A stretch of 64,000 nt of DNA from Prevotellaceae bacterium (GCA_031289415.1 JAITPN010000099.1:1-64000); one strand, 5' to 3'; positions 18,608 through 28,051 are shown, counted from the first letter of the stretch. Program-made: numbers and translations. The notes: generated by a model from the sequence alone, not told the origin.

Positions 18608-19120
18608 TTATTTGTATCCTAATTTTCCAATCACTTTATCACTGATGTCGTACTTCGGATTGAGAAATAGAATAGTCGGATTGTTCGCAGAATCAATAAT
18701 AACGGCATATCCGTCTTCGTTAGCCACTTCTTTTACGGCGTTGCTTATTTTGTCTTGTATGGGTTTAAGCAATTCTTCCGTCTTTTTAGCTACCGTGCCG
18801 TCTTGCCCGAAATATTTACGCTGCAATTCTTTCACCGCTTGTTCTTTGTTGATGATTTCATCTTCGCGTTGCTTTCTCATGGCTTCGGTCATCAACACTT
18901 TGTCCGATTGGTAAGTTTTGTAAAGTTCATCTACCTTTTGCCAACCTACTTCCACTTCTTTTTCATAGCCCGTACGGAGGGTTTCCAATTGCCCTTGCGC
19001 CGTTTTGTACGAAGGGATTTTGTTCAAAATAGCTTCGGTATTAATATATCCGGCTTTTTGCGCCATGCTCACACCTGCTATTCCGCACATTAAAATAAGA
19101 GTAAATAAAAAACGTTTCAT
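18608..19120 (-). CDS. OmpH/Skp-family periplasmic chaperone
   Basis: 170 residues. A signal peptide ends at GVSMAQ, followed by KAGYINTEAILNKIPSY typical of OmpH. The coiled-coil carries MRKQREDEIINKEQAVKEL, and the C-terminus reads DGYAVIIDSANNPTILFLNP. It is a paralogue of the following gene. The ATG at 19120 is chosen because the signal peptide starts there (MKRFLFTLILMC). It lies 36 bp downstream of bamA. Confidence 0.92.
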   Translation of the reverse strand: MKRFLFTLILMCGIAGVSMAQKAGYINTEAILNKIPSYKTAQGQLETLRTGYEKEVEVGWQKVDELYKTYQSDKVLMTEAMRKQREDEIINKEQAVKELQRKYFGQDGTVAKKTEELLKPIQDKISNAVKEVANEDGYAVIIDSANNPTILFLNPKYDISDKVIGKLGYK

Positions 19121-19156
19121 ACTATATAGAATTTTAAAATTAATAATCAAATTTCT

Positions 19157-21676
19157 CTACTGCATAGGCATACCAAATGTAAAATGAATCTGGCTACCGC
19201 CTGCATTCGGATAATGCGGTACATTGTCGAACCCATAGCCCCAATCAATGCCGAGCGTACCCACAATGGGAAGCATCAAGCGTACGCCGACGCCCACCGA
19301 CCGTTTAATGGCAAACGGATTAAATTCATCAAACGATTTCCACGCATTGCCGCCCTCGAAAAATATGTGGGCAAAAATGTTGGCTTGCGCTTCCATAATT
19401 ATAGGATGCCGCAGTTCTATGGTGAATTTATCGTATATATGCCCTGCATACGCATTTTGATCCATTGGCGTAATGGACGAGTTCGCATATCCGCGTAACG
19501 CAATGTTATCTTGTCCGTAACGGTTGAATCCGCTCATGCCGTCGCCGCCGAGCAGGAAACCCTCAAACGGAGAGTATCCCCATTCGGAGTTGTACATGCC
19601 CAGAAAGCCGAAATGCGCGGCAGTCATCAGCACAAAATTGCCGACAAGCTTGGTATATACTGCGCTTTTGAATGTCCATTTGTGGTATTCAATCCAGCGG
19701 TAGTGTTCGCTGTCGTTAGAATAATCTATGTTTGGATTGAGTAACGAATAGGGCGGTGTAATTTGCAACCCAAGCGAAAAGTCAGAACCGCGGCGGGGGT
19801 AAATAGGCTGGTCAACCGAATTACGCCCCAGCGTAAAGTTCAGGTTGAAGTTGTTTGACCTTCCGTCTTTGAAAATGAAATAATACTGCCAGTTGTTCAG
19901 CACATAATGTTGCAGCGAAATACCTGTATAGAGCGTAAAATAAGAATCGGGCACTTTCAACCGCCTGCCGATGCCTGCCGACAAGCCGAACGTTTCCAAC
20001 GATTGGGTAACGCTACGGTAGTAGTAACCATCGGTTTCGCGGGTATAGAAAGCGGATACCGAGAGCGACGTTGGTTTTTTACCGCCGAGCCACGGCTCTA
20101 CAAAACTGAGCGAAGTAGCCGTATAGTATGAACCGTTGGTCTGGAAACGCAATGCCATAGATTGTCCGTCGCCGGCAGGTATCGGACGCCACGCATTTTT
20201 CTTAAACATCCGCCCTATCGAAAAGTTGGAAAAGCGTAACCCGATTGTAGCAATAAAAGTATTGCCGCCGTAGCCGCCCGAAAGTTCCACTTGGTCGCTT
20301 GATTTTTCTGTTACGTTGTATGATACGTCCGCTGTGCCATCGGAGTTTGGCGAAACTTTATACCCATCTGTCATTAATTTTTCCGCATCGTAGTTTTGTG
20401 ATTGTGCGAGTTCGCGTAGCGAACGTTCAAGCTCGCTCATGTTGAATAAATAACCCGGACGCGTCCACAACTCACGGCGGATGACGTGTTCGTTTGTTTT
20501 GTCGTTTCCTGTAATATTAATGCGGTTAAAAGTAGCCTGCTCTCCTTCCATGATGCGTATTTCCACATCAACGGAGTCGCCGACGATATTCACTTCCACC
20601 GGTTGTATCCGAAAGTACAGATAACCTTGATCCATATATTGCCTGCTTACGGAAGTCTGGTCTTGCGACAACATTTTGTTCATTGCCACTACATCATACA
20701 CTTCACCTTTTTTAATACCCAAAATAGTATTCAACGCATCCACTGAAATAATGGAATTGCCGACCCATGTGATATTGCGGAAATAATAGCGTTGTCCTTC
20801 GTCTATGCGGATTTTGATGCCGAGTTTTGAATCGCTGACGTAATATACGGAATCGAATACAATGGTAGCGTCGCGGTATCCTTTTTCGTTGTAAGCGCTT
20901 ATCAGGTTTTCTTTGTCTTTCGGATATTCTTCTTTGTTGAATTTTTTACTGCTGAACAAATTCCATAAACGTTTATCTTTTGTTTTCTTCATAGCCTTTC
21001 GCAACTTGCGGTCTTTGACGTGCTTGTTGCCTTCAAACTCAATTTTTTTGATTTTTATTTTTTCGTGTTTTTTGATGTCAAAAATAATCTTCACGGCGTT
21101 AGGCACTACCGTATCGTTTTCCAACATCACATTGACTTCGGCTTTTCGATAGCCTTTTTCGTCATAATAAGATTTAATGGCGTCCACCGACACTTTGACA
21201 AGGTAATCGCTCAGTTCGCTGCCGCGGCGGATGCGTAGTTTGTCGTTCAAATCTTCGCGTTCGCCTTTTTTTGCGCCTTTAAACGTTCCCGACGACACGC
21301 GGGGAAGTTCCGAAAGCTGAATGTTAAGGTAAATTTTATCGCCGTCAATTTTCGTGGCAGACAGCGCTATATCGGAAAAATAGCGTCGCGCCCACAGTTT
21401 TTTTAAAGCAAACGAAAGGTCTTCATTCGGAATCATGATCGTGTCGCCTTTCACTATCCCTATAAATGAAAGTATTTGTTCGGGATTGAGGTATTTGATG
21501 CCGGAAACCGTAATGTCGGCAACTACAAATTGCTTCGGCTTGGCAGGGTCGAACGTGATATTAACCATCCCCGAATCAGCAATCTCTTGCGCCGAAAGAG
21601 GTGTACTCACAGCCGTAAGCGCTGACGTGAATAAAAGACAGATAATATATGTCGGATTAAACTTAAACAAGTTCAT
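19157..21676 (-). CDS. bamA: Outer-membrane protein assembly factor BamA
   Basis: 839 residues. After a signal peptide there are five POTRA repeats; the first begins VVADITVSGIKYLNPEQIL and later ones include KKIEFEGNKHV and RINITGNDKTNEHVIRRE. The Omp85 barrel follows from about residue 470, with the lid-loop motif area SEWGYSPFEGFLLGGDGMSG and a terminal strand ending HFTFGMPMQ. This is the essential insertase for outer-membrane beta-barrel proteins. The gene order uppS-bamA-ompH-ompH is widely conserved in Bacteroidota. Confidence 0.97.
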   Translation of the reverse strand: MNLFKFNPTYIICLLFTSALTAVSTPLSAQEIADSGMVNITFDPAKPKQFVVADITVSGIKYLNPEQILSFIGIVKGDTIMIPNEDLSFALKKLWARRYFSDIALSATKIDGDKIYLNIQLSELPRVSSGTFKGAKKGEREDLNDKLRIRRGSELSDYLVKVSVDAIKSYYDEKGYRKAEVNVMLENDTVVPNAVKIIFDIKKHEKIKIKKIEFEGNKHVKDRKLRKAMKKTKDKRLWNLFSSKKFNKEEYPKDKENLISAYNEKGYRDATIVFDSVYYVSDSKLGIKIRIDEGQRYYFRNITWVGNSIISVDALNTILGIKKGEVYDVVAMNKMLSQDQTSVSRQYMDQGYLYFRIQPVEVNIVGDSVDVEIRIMEGEQATFNRINITGNDKTNEHVIRRELWTRPGYLFNMSELERSLRELAQSQNYDAEKLMTDGYKVSPNSDGTADVSYNVTEKSSDQVELSGGYGGNTFIATIGLRFSNFSIGRMFKKNAWRPIPAGDGQSMALRFQTNGSYYTATSLSFVEPWLGGKKPTSLSVSAFYTRETDGYYYRSVTQSLETFGLSAGIGRRLKVPDSYFTLYTGISLQHYVLNNWQYYFIFKDGRSNNFNLNFTLGRNSVDQPIYPRRGSDFSLGLQITPPYSLLNPNIDYSNDSEHYRWIEYHKWTFKSAVYTKLVGNFVLMTAAHFGFLGMYNSEWGYSPFEGFLLGGDGMSGFNRYGQDNIALRGYANSSITPMDQNAYAGHIYDKFTIELRHPIIMEAQANIFAHIFFEGGNAWKSFDEFNPFAIKRSVGVGVRLMLPIVGTLGIDWGYGFDNVPHYPNAGGSQIHFTFGMPMQ

Positions 21677-21692
21677 GTACTAATATAAATTA

Positions 21693-21700
21693 CAAAGGTA
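21693..21700 (-). promoter_or_regulatory. -7 promoter box for bamA
   Basis: Minus-strand TACCTTTG, 16 bp before the ATG of bamA in the 42-bp gap after uppS. No -33 element could be assigned. Confidence 0.45.
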
Positions 21701-21718
21701 GAAAAAAAATATCATATT

Positions 21719-22429
21719 TTAAGGATTTTTTATTTGTTCGCCGGTTTGCCCGAATCTCCGTTCGCGACTATTATACTCATTTAGAGCTTCTAAAAAATGT
21801 TTCTCGCGGAAATCAGGCCATAAAATATCGGTAAAATAAAATTCACTGTAAGCTGTTTGCCACAGGAGAAAGTTGCTAATCCGCTGTTCGCCGCCCGTGC
21901 GGATAAGCAATTCGGGCGAAGGAACTCCGGCAGTAGTAAGATACTGCTCAAAAACCTCAGCCGTAATAGGTTGCCGCTCGTTTTCCTGCGTAGCAGCGTA
22001 GCGTGCAGCGGCTTGCAGAATATCCCATCGCCCGCTGTAGCTGAGGGCAAGAATGACCACCAACCCGCTGTTGTTGGCAGTGCTTTCCGTACATTCATAC
22101 AATTTTTCACGGACGTTAGCCGGCAATTTTGCCGTATTCCCGATGAATCGGAGTTGTACATTATTTTTGTGCAGTTCGGGTGTTTCCTTATAAATGGCTT
22201 CGACCAAAAGATTCATCAGTGCGTCAATTTCTTCCTGCGGACGTTTCCAGTTTTCTTCCGAAAAGGTATAGAGCGTAAGGTATTGCACACCTGTTTTTCC
22301 GGCAGTGGTAATGGCTGCCCGCACGGCTTCCAACGCATTGCGGTGTCCGAAAATGCGCTTGAAGCCTTTGCGTTGCGCCCAACGTCCGTTGCCGTCCATA
22401 ATAATAGCGATGTGGCGGGGTACTGTCAT
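21719..22429 (-). CDS. uppS: Isoprenyl transferase (undecaprenyl diphosphate synthase)
   Basis: 236 residues of the cis-prenyltransferase family. IAIIMDGNGRWAQRKG at residues 8-23 contains the catalytic Asp and the diphosphate-binding residues. SEENWKRP and the C-terminal RTGGEQRISNFLLWQ and YFTDILWPDF are also diagnostic. It makes the C55 lipid carrier for cell-wall and surface glycan assembly in the cytoplasm. Confidence 0.97.
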   Translation of the reverse strand: MTVPRHIAIIMDGNGRWAQRKGFKRIFGHRNALEAVRAAITTAGKTGVQYLTLYTFSEENWKRPQEEIDALMNLLVEAIYKETPELHKNNVQLRFIGNTAKLPANVREKLYECTESTANNSGLVVILALSYSGRWDILQAAARYAATQENERQPITAEVFEQYLTTAGVPSPELLIRTGGEQRISNFLLWQTAYSEFYFTDILWPDFREKHFLEALNEYNSRERRFGQTGEQIKNP

Positions 22430-22445
22430 CTTTGTAAGTTAAGTA

Positions 22446-23321
22446 TCATTGTTTTGTCTTATTCTTATCTTTGTCTTGTTTTTTATCCTTGTCTTGTTTT
22501 TTGTCTTTTACATCTCTCTCACCGGACCCAGAGCCTTTATAATAACGTGTGGAAGGCGTATGTTGGTAATGAGCAGGGCATGGGCGTTTTATTTGTAAAA
22601 GGTAGGATAATGAAAGCCCTATCGTACCTATCCAATCGTTGTTAATCACGGGTGAATGTTCGGTGTTTACGCCGTTATAGAAATCTGTTTTGTCGGTAAA
22701 CGAGATGCGGTGTACCCATTCCGCGCCCAACGTGAATCGTTTTGCTATACACCATTTTATTCCGATACCTATAGGAACATCAAATATCCACAGCGATTCG
22801 TTGGGCTTTTCTACTTTAGACATCGACGTATGTACATCAGGGAACAAGTACGTTGCACCGACACCCAACATCAGCAACGGCGTGAAACGTTTTTTCTTTC
22901 GGAGGTCAACGGCGTCGTAAGGCATGAAATTAAACTCCGCCATGGCTTCAAGAGTTATCCACGGACGTTGGAAGCGCCAGTTGTTGCCCCACGGATCGGG
23001 TGGAAACCCTTCCATATCGTACGCATTGCCTTGGACGTGTCCTAACAGTACATTGCCGCGTATCGAAAAATAGTCAGCCATGCGTTGGCGCGCCATAATG
23101 CCGCCGAAAAACAACGGCTTGTATAGCGGCGTATGGTTAGGATTGAAATCGCCTGTATAATAAGAAGCTCCTGCTGTAATCCCTATTTCGAATTTAGCAA
23201 TGTTATTAAAACAGTCTAATGACGGTTTTTCTTGCGTATTCTTCTGTTCTTGTGCACACAACGAACTTACTGCTAAAAGCAGGACACATAATACAACGAT
23301 ATGTTTCAGTCGGTTTTTCAT
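22446..23321 (-). CDS. DUF6089-type outer-membrane beta-barrel protein
   Basis: 291 residues with a signal peptide ending SSLCAQ. A small barrel-like body contains FEIGITAGASYYTGDFN, TPLMLGVGATYLFPDV and the closing GLSLSYLLQI. The last ~25 residues form a lysine/aspartate-rich tail built from KDKKQDK repeats, which looks like low-complexity expansion. DUF6089 proteins regularly sit between nadK and uppS/bamA in this phylum. The function is not known; an envelope role is inferred from position. Confidence 0.8.
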   Translation of the reverse strand: MKNRLKHIVVLCVLLLAVSSLCAQEQKNTQEKPSLDCFNNIAKFEIGITAGASYYTGDFNPNHTPLYKPLFFGGIMARQRMADYFSIRGNVLLGHVQGNAYDMEGFPPDPWGNNWRFQRPWITLEAMAEFNFMPYDAVDLRKKKRFTPLLMLGVGATYLFPDVHTSMSKVEKPNESLWIFDVPIGIGIKWCIAKRFTLGAEWVHRISFTDKTDFYNGVNTEHSPVINNDWIGTIGLSLSYLLQIKRPCPAHYQHTPSTRYYKGSGSGERDVKDKKQDKDKKQDKDKNKTKQ

Positions 23322-23351
23322 TATTCTTAGATGTTAAATTATATAAAAAGT

Positions 23352-24221
23352 TTAAAGAGGCGTATTTCTTTTGTCGGAACCCCACAATAATTTTTCGTGA
23401 AGCGTAGTGAAAAAACTATTTTGGTGCAATCGGATAATTTTAGCTTTAAAATCAGCTTTGCGGATATGCACCACCGTACCCGATGGCACATCATACATCC
23501 GTGTGTCAAGGCTGACGACCGCACCGCCTTTGCGTGTGATTACCTGCACGTTCACTTCGGAATCGTCGGCAATAACCAGCGGACGGATGTTGAGGTTGTG
23601 CGACGCAATCGGGGTAATAAGAATGCTTTGCGAGTCGGGTGATACAATAGGACCGCCCGCGCTCATTGAATACGCGGTAGAGCCTGTGGGAGTAGCAACC
23701 AGCAATCCGTCAGCCCAATAGTCGGGCAATGTTTCTTTGTTGATGGTGAGCCGTAGGGAAATCATAGATGGATAACGCCGTTGAATACCCACATCATTCA
23801 GAGTATAAGGCGAATCATCGGTAGGCAAAAACTTGCCCGATACGTGCAATAATAAGCGTTCTTCTATGCGGTAATCGTTATTGAGCAAAGCATCCACCGC
23901 ATTTCCCGCATCGCTGAGCGGTACGGACGATAAAAATCCCAACCGTCCGGTATTGATGCCTAACACCGGCGTGTCCGAATTTCCTGCAAGACATACGCTG
24001 TCGAGTAACGTTCCGTCGCCGCCGAGACTCATCAGGCAATATATGTTGTCAGGCAATTTGGTAAACGTGTCGTAAGGAACGGTCGTGTCCGGCAGACAGT
24101 CGGCAAACGATTTGTGGACGTACACATGGATGCCACGTTGATGCAATAATTGTAGTAAAATTAATGTATCATTCAAGTAATCAATATGTATCCGTCTTCC
24201 GTATAGTGCTACATGCCTCAT
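23352..24221 (-). CDS. nadK: NAD kinase
   Basis: 289 residues. The ATP/NAD-binding GGDGTLLD is near residue 71, followed by GINTGRLGFLSS and the NAD-binding segment with TPTGSTAYSMSAGGPIV. It phosphorylates NAD to NADP in the cytoplasm. It is transcribed away from pdxJ and is the first gene of the minus-strand block leading to DUF6089 and uppS. Confidence 0.97.
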   Translation of the reverse strand: MRHVALYGRRIHIDYLNDTLILLQLLHQRGIHVYVHKSFADCLPDTTVPYDTFTKLPDNIYCLMSLGGDGTLLDSVCLAGNSDTPVLGINTGRLGFLSSVPLSDAGNAVDALLNNDYRIEERLLLHVSGKFLPTDDSPYTLNDVGIQRRYPSMISLRLTINKETLPDYWADGLLVATPTGSTAYSMSAGGPIVSPDSQSILITPIASHNLNIRPLVIADDSEVNVQVITRKGGAVVSLDTRMYDVPSGTVVHIRKADFKAKIIRLHQNSFFTTLHEKLLWGSDKRNTPL

Positions 24222-24282
24222 AAATCGTATATATTGTTCAAAATTTTTAGCGAAGATATGACATTTTCTTGATTAAATAATG

Positions 24283-24290
24283 TATTTTTG
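24283..24290 (+). promoter_or_regulatory. -7 promoter box for pdxJ (very short leader)
   Basis: Plus-strand TATTTTTG matches TAnnTTTG and ends only 8 bp before the pdxJ ATG at 24299. The transcript would have a leader of about 0-5 nt. No -33 element is clear. Confidence 0.5.
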
Positions 24291-24298
24291 CAACAAAA

Positions 24299-25015
24299 AT
24301 GACACGGCTAAGTGTAAATATTAATAAAGTGGCTACATTGCGGAATGCCCGCGGCGGAAATATTCCCAATGTAGTACAGGTCGCTATTGATTGCGAAAAA
24401 TTTGGCGCACAGGGAATTACAGTGCATCCACGTCCCGACGGACGGCATATTCGCTATGAAGATGTGGCGGCATTACGCCGTGTGGTGGCTACTGAATTTA
24501 ATATTGAAGGAAATCCCGAACCCAGTTTTGTGGATTTAACGCTGAAAGTGCAACCTGAGCAAGTAACGCTTGTGCCCGACACGCACGACGCGCTGACGTC
24601 CAATGCGGGATGGGATACGAAGAAACACGCTGCTTTCTTGCGCGATATTACGCAAACATTTAAACGCAAGGGTATTCGCGTGTCAATTTTTGTAGATGCC
24701 TTGCCGGACATGGTGCGGGGCGCAGCAGAAGCAGGGGCTGACAGGGTGGAATTATACACCGAACCCTACGCCGCACAATATGCCCGACAGCGCGAAACTG
24801 CCGTAGCGCCTTTTGTAGCAGCCGCTTTAACAGCCGCCGAATGTGGCTTAGGATTGAATGCCGGACACGACTTGAACCTCAGTAACTTGCATTATTTTCG
24901 CACGGAGGTGTCGGGGTTGCTCGAAGTGTCTATCGGGCATGCGCTGATTAGCGACGCCTTGTATTTTGGATTGGAAGAAACTATAAAAAAATATGTAAAG
25001 GAATTGGAAATATGA
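24299..25015 (+). CDS. pdxJ: Pyridoxine 5'-phosphate synthase
   Basis: 238 residues. The fold-typical N-terminus LSVNINKVATLRNARGG, GITVHPRPDGRHI and the C-terminal GLNAGHDLNLSNL mark PdxJ, which condenses 1-deoxyxylulose-5-phosphate with aminoacetone phosphate to make the vitamin B6 skeleton. Its stop codon overlaps the start of the DUF4831 gene by 4 nt (ATGA). Confidence 0.97.
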   Translation: MTRLSVNINKVATLRNARGGNIPNVVQVAIDCEKFGAQGITVHPRPDGRHIRYEDVAALRRVVATEFNIEGNPEPSFVDLTLKVQPEQVTLVPDTHDALTSNAGWDTKKHAAFLRDITQTFKRKGIRVSIFVDALPDMVRGAAEAGADRVELYTEPYAAQYARQRETAVAPFVAAALTAAECGLGLNAGHDLNLSNLHYFRTEVSGLLEVSIGHALISDALYFGLEETIKKYVKELEI

Positions 25016-26058
25016 AATTATTAAAGCCTCTTTATTTAATAGGTATGCTTACCTGTTCGTCGGCATTTGCGCAACAATTACCGCAAGGCGTGGTAGTGTA
25101 TGCCTTGCCTTCTACTTCGGTACAACTGCAGGTAGAAGCTGTCTGCGAAGTGTTTACGGCAGGACCTTATGCAAAATTCGCCCCGAAATACCTCGGTATC
25201 GAAGCGCAAGCAGAGAACAAGGACATCTACAGTTTAAAAAGCGTCAATGTTGTTCCTTTTGTGGAAGCCGACGCTTCGCAAACTTATACGGCGGCGTTGA
25301 AAGACGGTAAATCATCTGCAAATTTTCTGGCTGTAACGGCTGTCGGATTGGTTGCGCTGTTTGAAAACAATGCGTCTGTTCCCATACCGTGGCGTTTTGC
25401 CAGCAACGTGCGCGAAGCAGGTTTCGACAACCGCGGCTATGTGTCGAATTTGGCTACCACCACCACTACTTTTTATAAAACGGTAAAAACCGATACCGGG
25501 TTTGAACGTGTACCTGTACAGCAAAGCCAAGTAGTGGAAAAAAGCGTGGAACGCCGCGCCGAAGAAACCGCCAACATGATTTACAGTTTGCGGAAAAAAC
25601 GCATTGATTTACTAACCGGCGACGTGGACAACCTCCCTGCGGGCGATGCCATGCGTGCTGTACTCGAAGAAATTACGCGGCTTGAAGACGCCTACGTCAG
25701 TTTGTTTACAGGGAAATCATCGTTTGACGTACAGACTATGACGTTTGACGTAACGCCCAATGCTTTGCAACCGAAACAACTGTACATCGCTTTCCGGTTT
25801 TCGGACACGCAAGGATTGTTGTCGCCTGCCAACCTTGCAGGACGTCCTATAATGCTTGAACTCACGCCTGAAAAGGAAGTGAGCGCCATGCCTTCCAACG
25901 CTTCCGACGTAGATAAGAAAGGTACGCGCATACACTATCGTATTCCCGCTGTGGTACAAGCACGCGTACTCGACGGACAAACCACGTTGTGGCAAACACG
26001 GTTTCCTGTTTACCAGTTGGGCAGCATAATGACTGTTCCGATAAATATGGCTCGATAG
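25012..26058 (+). CDS. DUF4831 family protein
   Basis: 348 residues with a signal peptide ending SSAFAQ. It matches the DUF4831 pattern with GVVVYALPSTSVQLQVEA, the central RAEETANMIYSLRKKRIDLLTGD and a C-terminal RIPAVVQARVLDG. Proteins of this family are secreted and of unknown function, and are often encoded next to pdxJ or nadK in Bacteroidales. Translation is coupled to pdxJ by a 4-nt overlap. Confidence 0.85.
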   Translation: MKLLKPLYLIGMLTCSSAFAQQLPQGVVVYALPSTSVQLQVEAVCEVFTAGPYAKFAPKYLGIEAQAENKDIYSLKSVNVVPFVEADASQTYTAALKDGKSSANFLAVTAVGLVALFENNASVPIPWRFASNVREAGFDNRGYVSNLATTTTTFYKTVKTDTGFERVPVQQSQVVEKSVERRAEETANMIYSLRKKRIDLLTGDVDNLPAGDAMRAVLEEITRLEDAYVSLFTGKSSFDVQTMTFDVTPNALQPKQLYIAFRFSDTQGLLSPANLAGRPIMLELTPEKEVSAMPSNASDVDKKGTRIHYRIPAVVQARVLDGQTTLWQTRFPVYQLGSIMTVPINMAR

Positions 26059-26074
26059 ATTCTTTGCGAAGCTA

Positions 26075-26629
26075 TTACTTCTTCAGCTCCTGCGGATTTT
26101 TCGCCCATTCCTGCAAAAACTGTTCCCATGGAGTTGTTTTGTACAGTTCCTTGTTAATGAATACAAGGATAGGGAGCAAGTTGTCAGGTGTTTGGTATCC
26201 GGGAACTACGGTGATTAAGTTTTTGGTTTCATCTAAATACGCAATACTCGGATAGCTCATCTTTCCGTTCAGTATGGCTATTGCCAACTCGTGCGAACGC
26301 CCGCTCGCATTGGCGCTGTATGTGTGTGCGCCAAAAGTTACAGGTTGTTTTCCTTCCGCATCAAGTTTCACTGCGTAAAAATACGTGTTCAGATACGACG
26401 CAATTTCTGTAGTAGAAAAAGTGTTAGCATCCATTCGTTTACACCATCCGCACCAGTCGGTATATACATCAATCAGGAATTTGCGGGGCGCTTTTTCGTT
26501 CAGTTTTTCCGCTTCCTCAATAGTCAGCCATTTTACACCGTTGGTTGCCGCAGGCTCGGCTGCCGTTACTTTTTGTGTGGAGAAGCATCCTGCACACACT
26601 GTTAATAAGGATATAATAAGAGTTCGCAT
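26075..26629 (-). CDS. Secreted thioredoxin-like protein with CGWC motif
   Basis: 184 residues. An N-terminal signal peptide (LLTVCAGCFSTQKVTAAEP) is followed by a thioredoxin fold with FLIDVYTDWCGWCKRMD; the CGWC active site is near residue 60. The later cis-Pro region is MSYPSIAYLDE. This resembles the periplasmic thioredoxin_7/DUF255-like proteins of Bacteroidota, probably a thiol-disulfide oxidoreductase. Two cysteines in the signal region could make it a lipoprotein, but the lipobox is poor. Confidence 0.82.
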   Translation of the reverse strand: MRTLIISLLTVCAGCFSTQKVTAAEPAATNGVKWLTIEEAEKLNEKAPRKFLIDVYTDWCGWCKRMDANTFSTTEIASYLNTYFYAVKLDAEGKQPVTFGAHTYSANASGRSHELAIAILNGKMSYPSIAYLDETKNLITVVPGYQTPDNLLPILVFINKELYKTTPWEQFLQEWAKNPQELKK

Positions 26630-26655
26630 AACAAAAAAATTAGACGATTAAGCTA

Positions 26656-26663
26656 CAAAGTTA
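26656..26663 (-). promoter_or_regulatory. -7 promoter box for the thioredoxin-like gene
   Basis: Minus-strand TAACTTTG, 26 bp before the ATG at 26629, in the 60-bp gap after folE. No -33 element was found. Confidence 0.45.
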
Positions 26664-26689
26664 CGAAAAAAAATAAATATATGCGGTTT

Positions 26690-27286
26690 TTAATGCAATT
26701 TTACGCCAATGAGGTGGGTAAATTCTTCTCGCGTACGCGGGTCTTTCATAAAAACACCGGTGAATGCCGAAGTGGTAGCCACAGAATTTTGTTTCTGTAC
26801 GCCGCGCATCTGCATGCACGTATGCGCCGCTTCAACCACTACCGCTACGCCCAACGGATTAAGGGTTTGCTGAATACAATCGCGGATTTGCACGGTGAGG
26901 CGTTCCTGCACTTGCAGGCGGCGCGCATACGCTTCCACCACACGTGCAATTTTACTCAGTCCGGTAATATACCCATTCGGAATGTACGCTACATGCGCCT
27001 TTCCGTAGAACGGCAATAAATGGTGTTCGCACATCGAATACAATTCAATATCTTTTACCAATACCATTTGTTGATATTCTTCTTTAAAAATAGCTGATTT
27101 TAGCACGGCACAAGGGTCGGTGTGGTAGCCTTGCGTAAAAAATTGCATGGATTTGGCTACGCGCTCAGGGGTTTTCACGAGCCCTTCGCGGTTGACGTCT
27201 TCGCCCAGCAATTCCAGAACGGCTTTATAATGTTGCATTAAAGCCGAAGTGGTGGCGTTGTCATAATTTTCATCTTTGGTGTACAT
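26690..27286 (-). CDS. folE: GTP cyclohydrolase I
   Basis: 198 residues. The zinc site Cys and His lie in [13 protein letters not shown], followed by [18 protein letters not shown] and the C-terminal MRGVQKQNS with the second zinc Cys region and TSAFTG. It converts GTP to dihydroneopterin triphosphate for folate or related pterins. The gene is transcribed away from mqnB. Confidence 0.97.
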   Translation of the reverse strand: MYTKDENYDNATTSALMQHYKAVLELLGEDVNREGLVKTPERVAKSMQFFTQGYHTDPCAVLKSAIFKEEYQQMVLVKDIELYSMCEHHLLPFYGKAHVAYIPNGYITGLSKIARVVEAYARRLQVQERLTVQIRDCIQQTLNPLGVAVVVEAAHTCMQMRGVQKQNSVATTSAFTGVFMKDPRTREEFTHLIGVKLH

Positions 27287-27339
27287 AAAAAATATGCTTA
27301 AATTTACGGCAAGTTACGAATAAATATTGTGATTGCCTT

Positions 27340-27975
27340 ATGAATTTTCTTATTACTGCTGCTACTCGCGAAGAACTTGCTATCGCCCAAGAGCTTGCAC
27401 CGCACCGTACACCCGACGTGTGGACGTGCGCCATAACCGGCATCGGCATTGCCGCTACGGTGTATCATACCCTTAAACTCCTGCAAACCGGCAGCTACGA
27501 CGCGGCGATTAATATAGGTATAGCCGGAAGTTTCACCGAACGTTTGCTTGTGGGTAGCGTATGTTGCGTGTCCAAAGAATATTTCGGCGATTGCGGAATC
27601 CAGACGCCGCAAGGCTTTCATACGTTGTTTGACGAACATCTGGTAGACCGCAACGCTTTTCCGTTCGTGGACGAGGCGCTGCATGCTCCCACCCTGCGGC
27701 AACCTGTATTCGACGCGGATATTCCGAAAGCGGTAGGTGTTACGGTACATACCGTAAGCGGCGAACAACCACGCATTGCCGGCTTGCGCGCACGTTTTTC
27801 GCCCGACATTGAAACAATGGAAAGCGCCGCTTTTTTCTATGTATGCCTGCAAGAAAAAATTCCGTTTATTGCCTTGCGAGCGGTGTCGAACAAGGTTGCG
27901 CCGCGCGACCGCTCAACATGGGATATACCGCTGGCATTGAATAATCTTGCCGAAGCGTTGAAGACTATGAAGTAG
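27340..27975 (+). CDS. mqnB: Futalosine hydrolase
   Basis: 211 residues of the nucleoside phosphorylase/MTAN fold. GIGIAATVYHTLKLLQ and the substrate region IETMESAAFFYVC are visible, with the catalytic acid stretch RAVSNKVAPRDRSTWD near the end, all matching MqnB. It releases hypoxanthine from futalosine in the alternative menaquinone pathway. The other mqn genes are not nearby. A methylthioadenosine nucleosidase is the main alternative, but the C-terminal region fits MqnB better. Confidence 0.88.
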   Translation: MNFLITAATREELAIAQELAPHRTPDVWTCAITGIGIAATVYHTLKLLQTGSYDAAINIGIAGSFTERLLVGSVCCVSKEYFGDCGIQTPQGFHTLFDEHLVDRNAFPFVDEALHAPTLRQPVFDADIPKAVGVTVHTVSGEQPRIAGLRARFSPDIETMESAAFFYVCLQEKIPFIALRAVSNKVAPRDRSTWDIPLALNNLAEALKTMK

Positions 27976-27991
27976 CCCCTACGAAGGGGCT
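27974..27991 (+). terminator. Hairpin at the mqnB stop codon (possible terminator)
   Basis: A perfect 7-bp stem AGCCCCT/AGGGGCT with an ACGA loop begins inside the TAG stop codon. No T-run follows, so intrinsic termination is uncertain. Confidence 0.4.
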
Positions 27992-28012
27992 GCAATTGCG
28001 GTACACAATTAT

Positions 28013-28051
28013 CGTAACCGCATTGTAACAATATTTTTCTCATTTTGTAAT
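28013..28051 (+). promoter_or_regulatory. Putative PhoB-binding repeats upstream of pstA
   Basis: Three copies of (C/T)GTAA(C/T) start at 28013, 28024 and 28046, a spacing of 11 and 22 bp, on one face of the helix. PhoB-type regulators bind direct repeats of 11-bp period. The middle copy is embedded in the palindrome ATTGT-A-ACAAT. A near-consensus -7 box TTACTTTG (28062-28069) follows. Confidence 0.4.

Noticed and set aside
27304..27852. 182-codon minus-strand frame opposite mqnB
   Set aside because: It is antisense to a clearly recognised futalosine hydrolase and resembles no protein.
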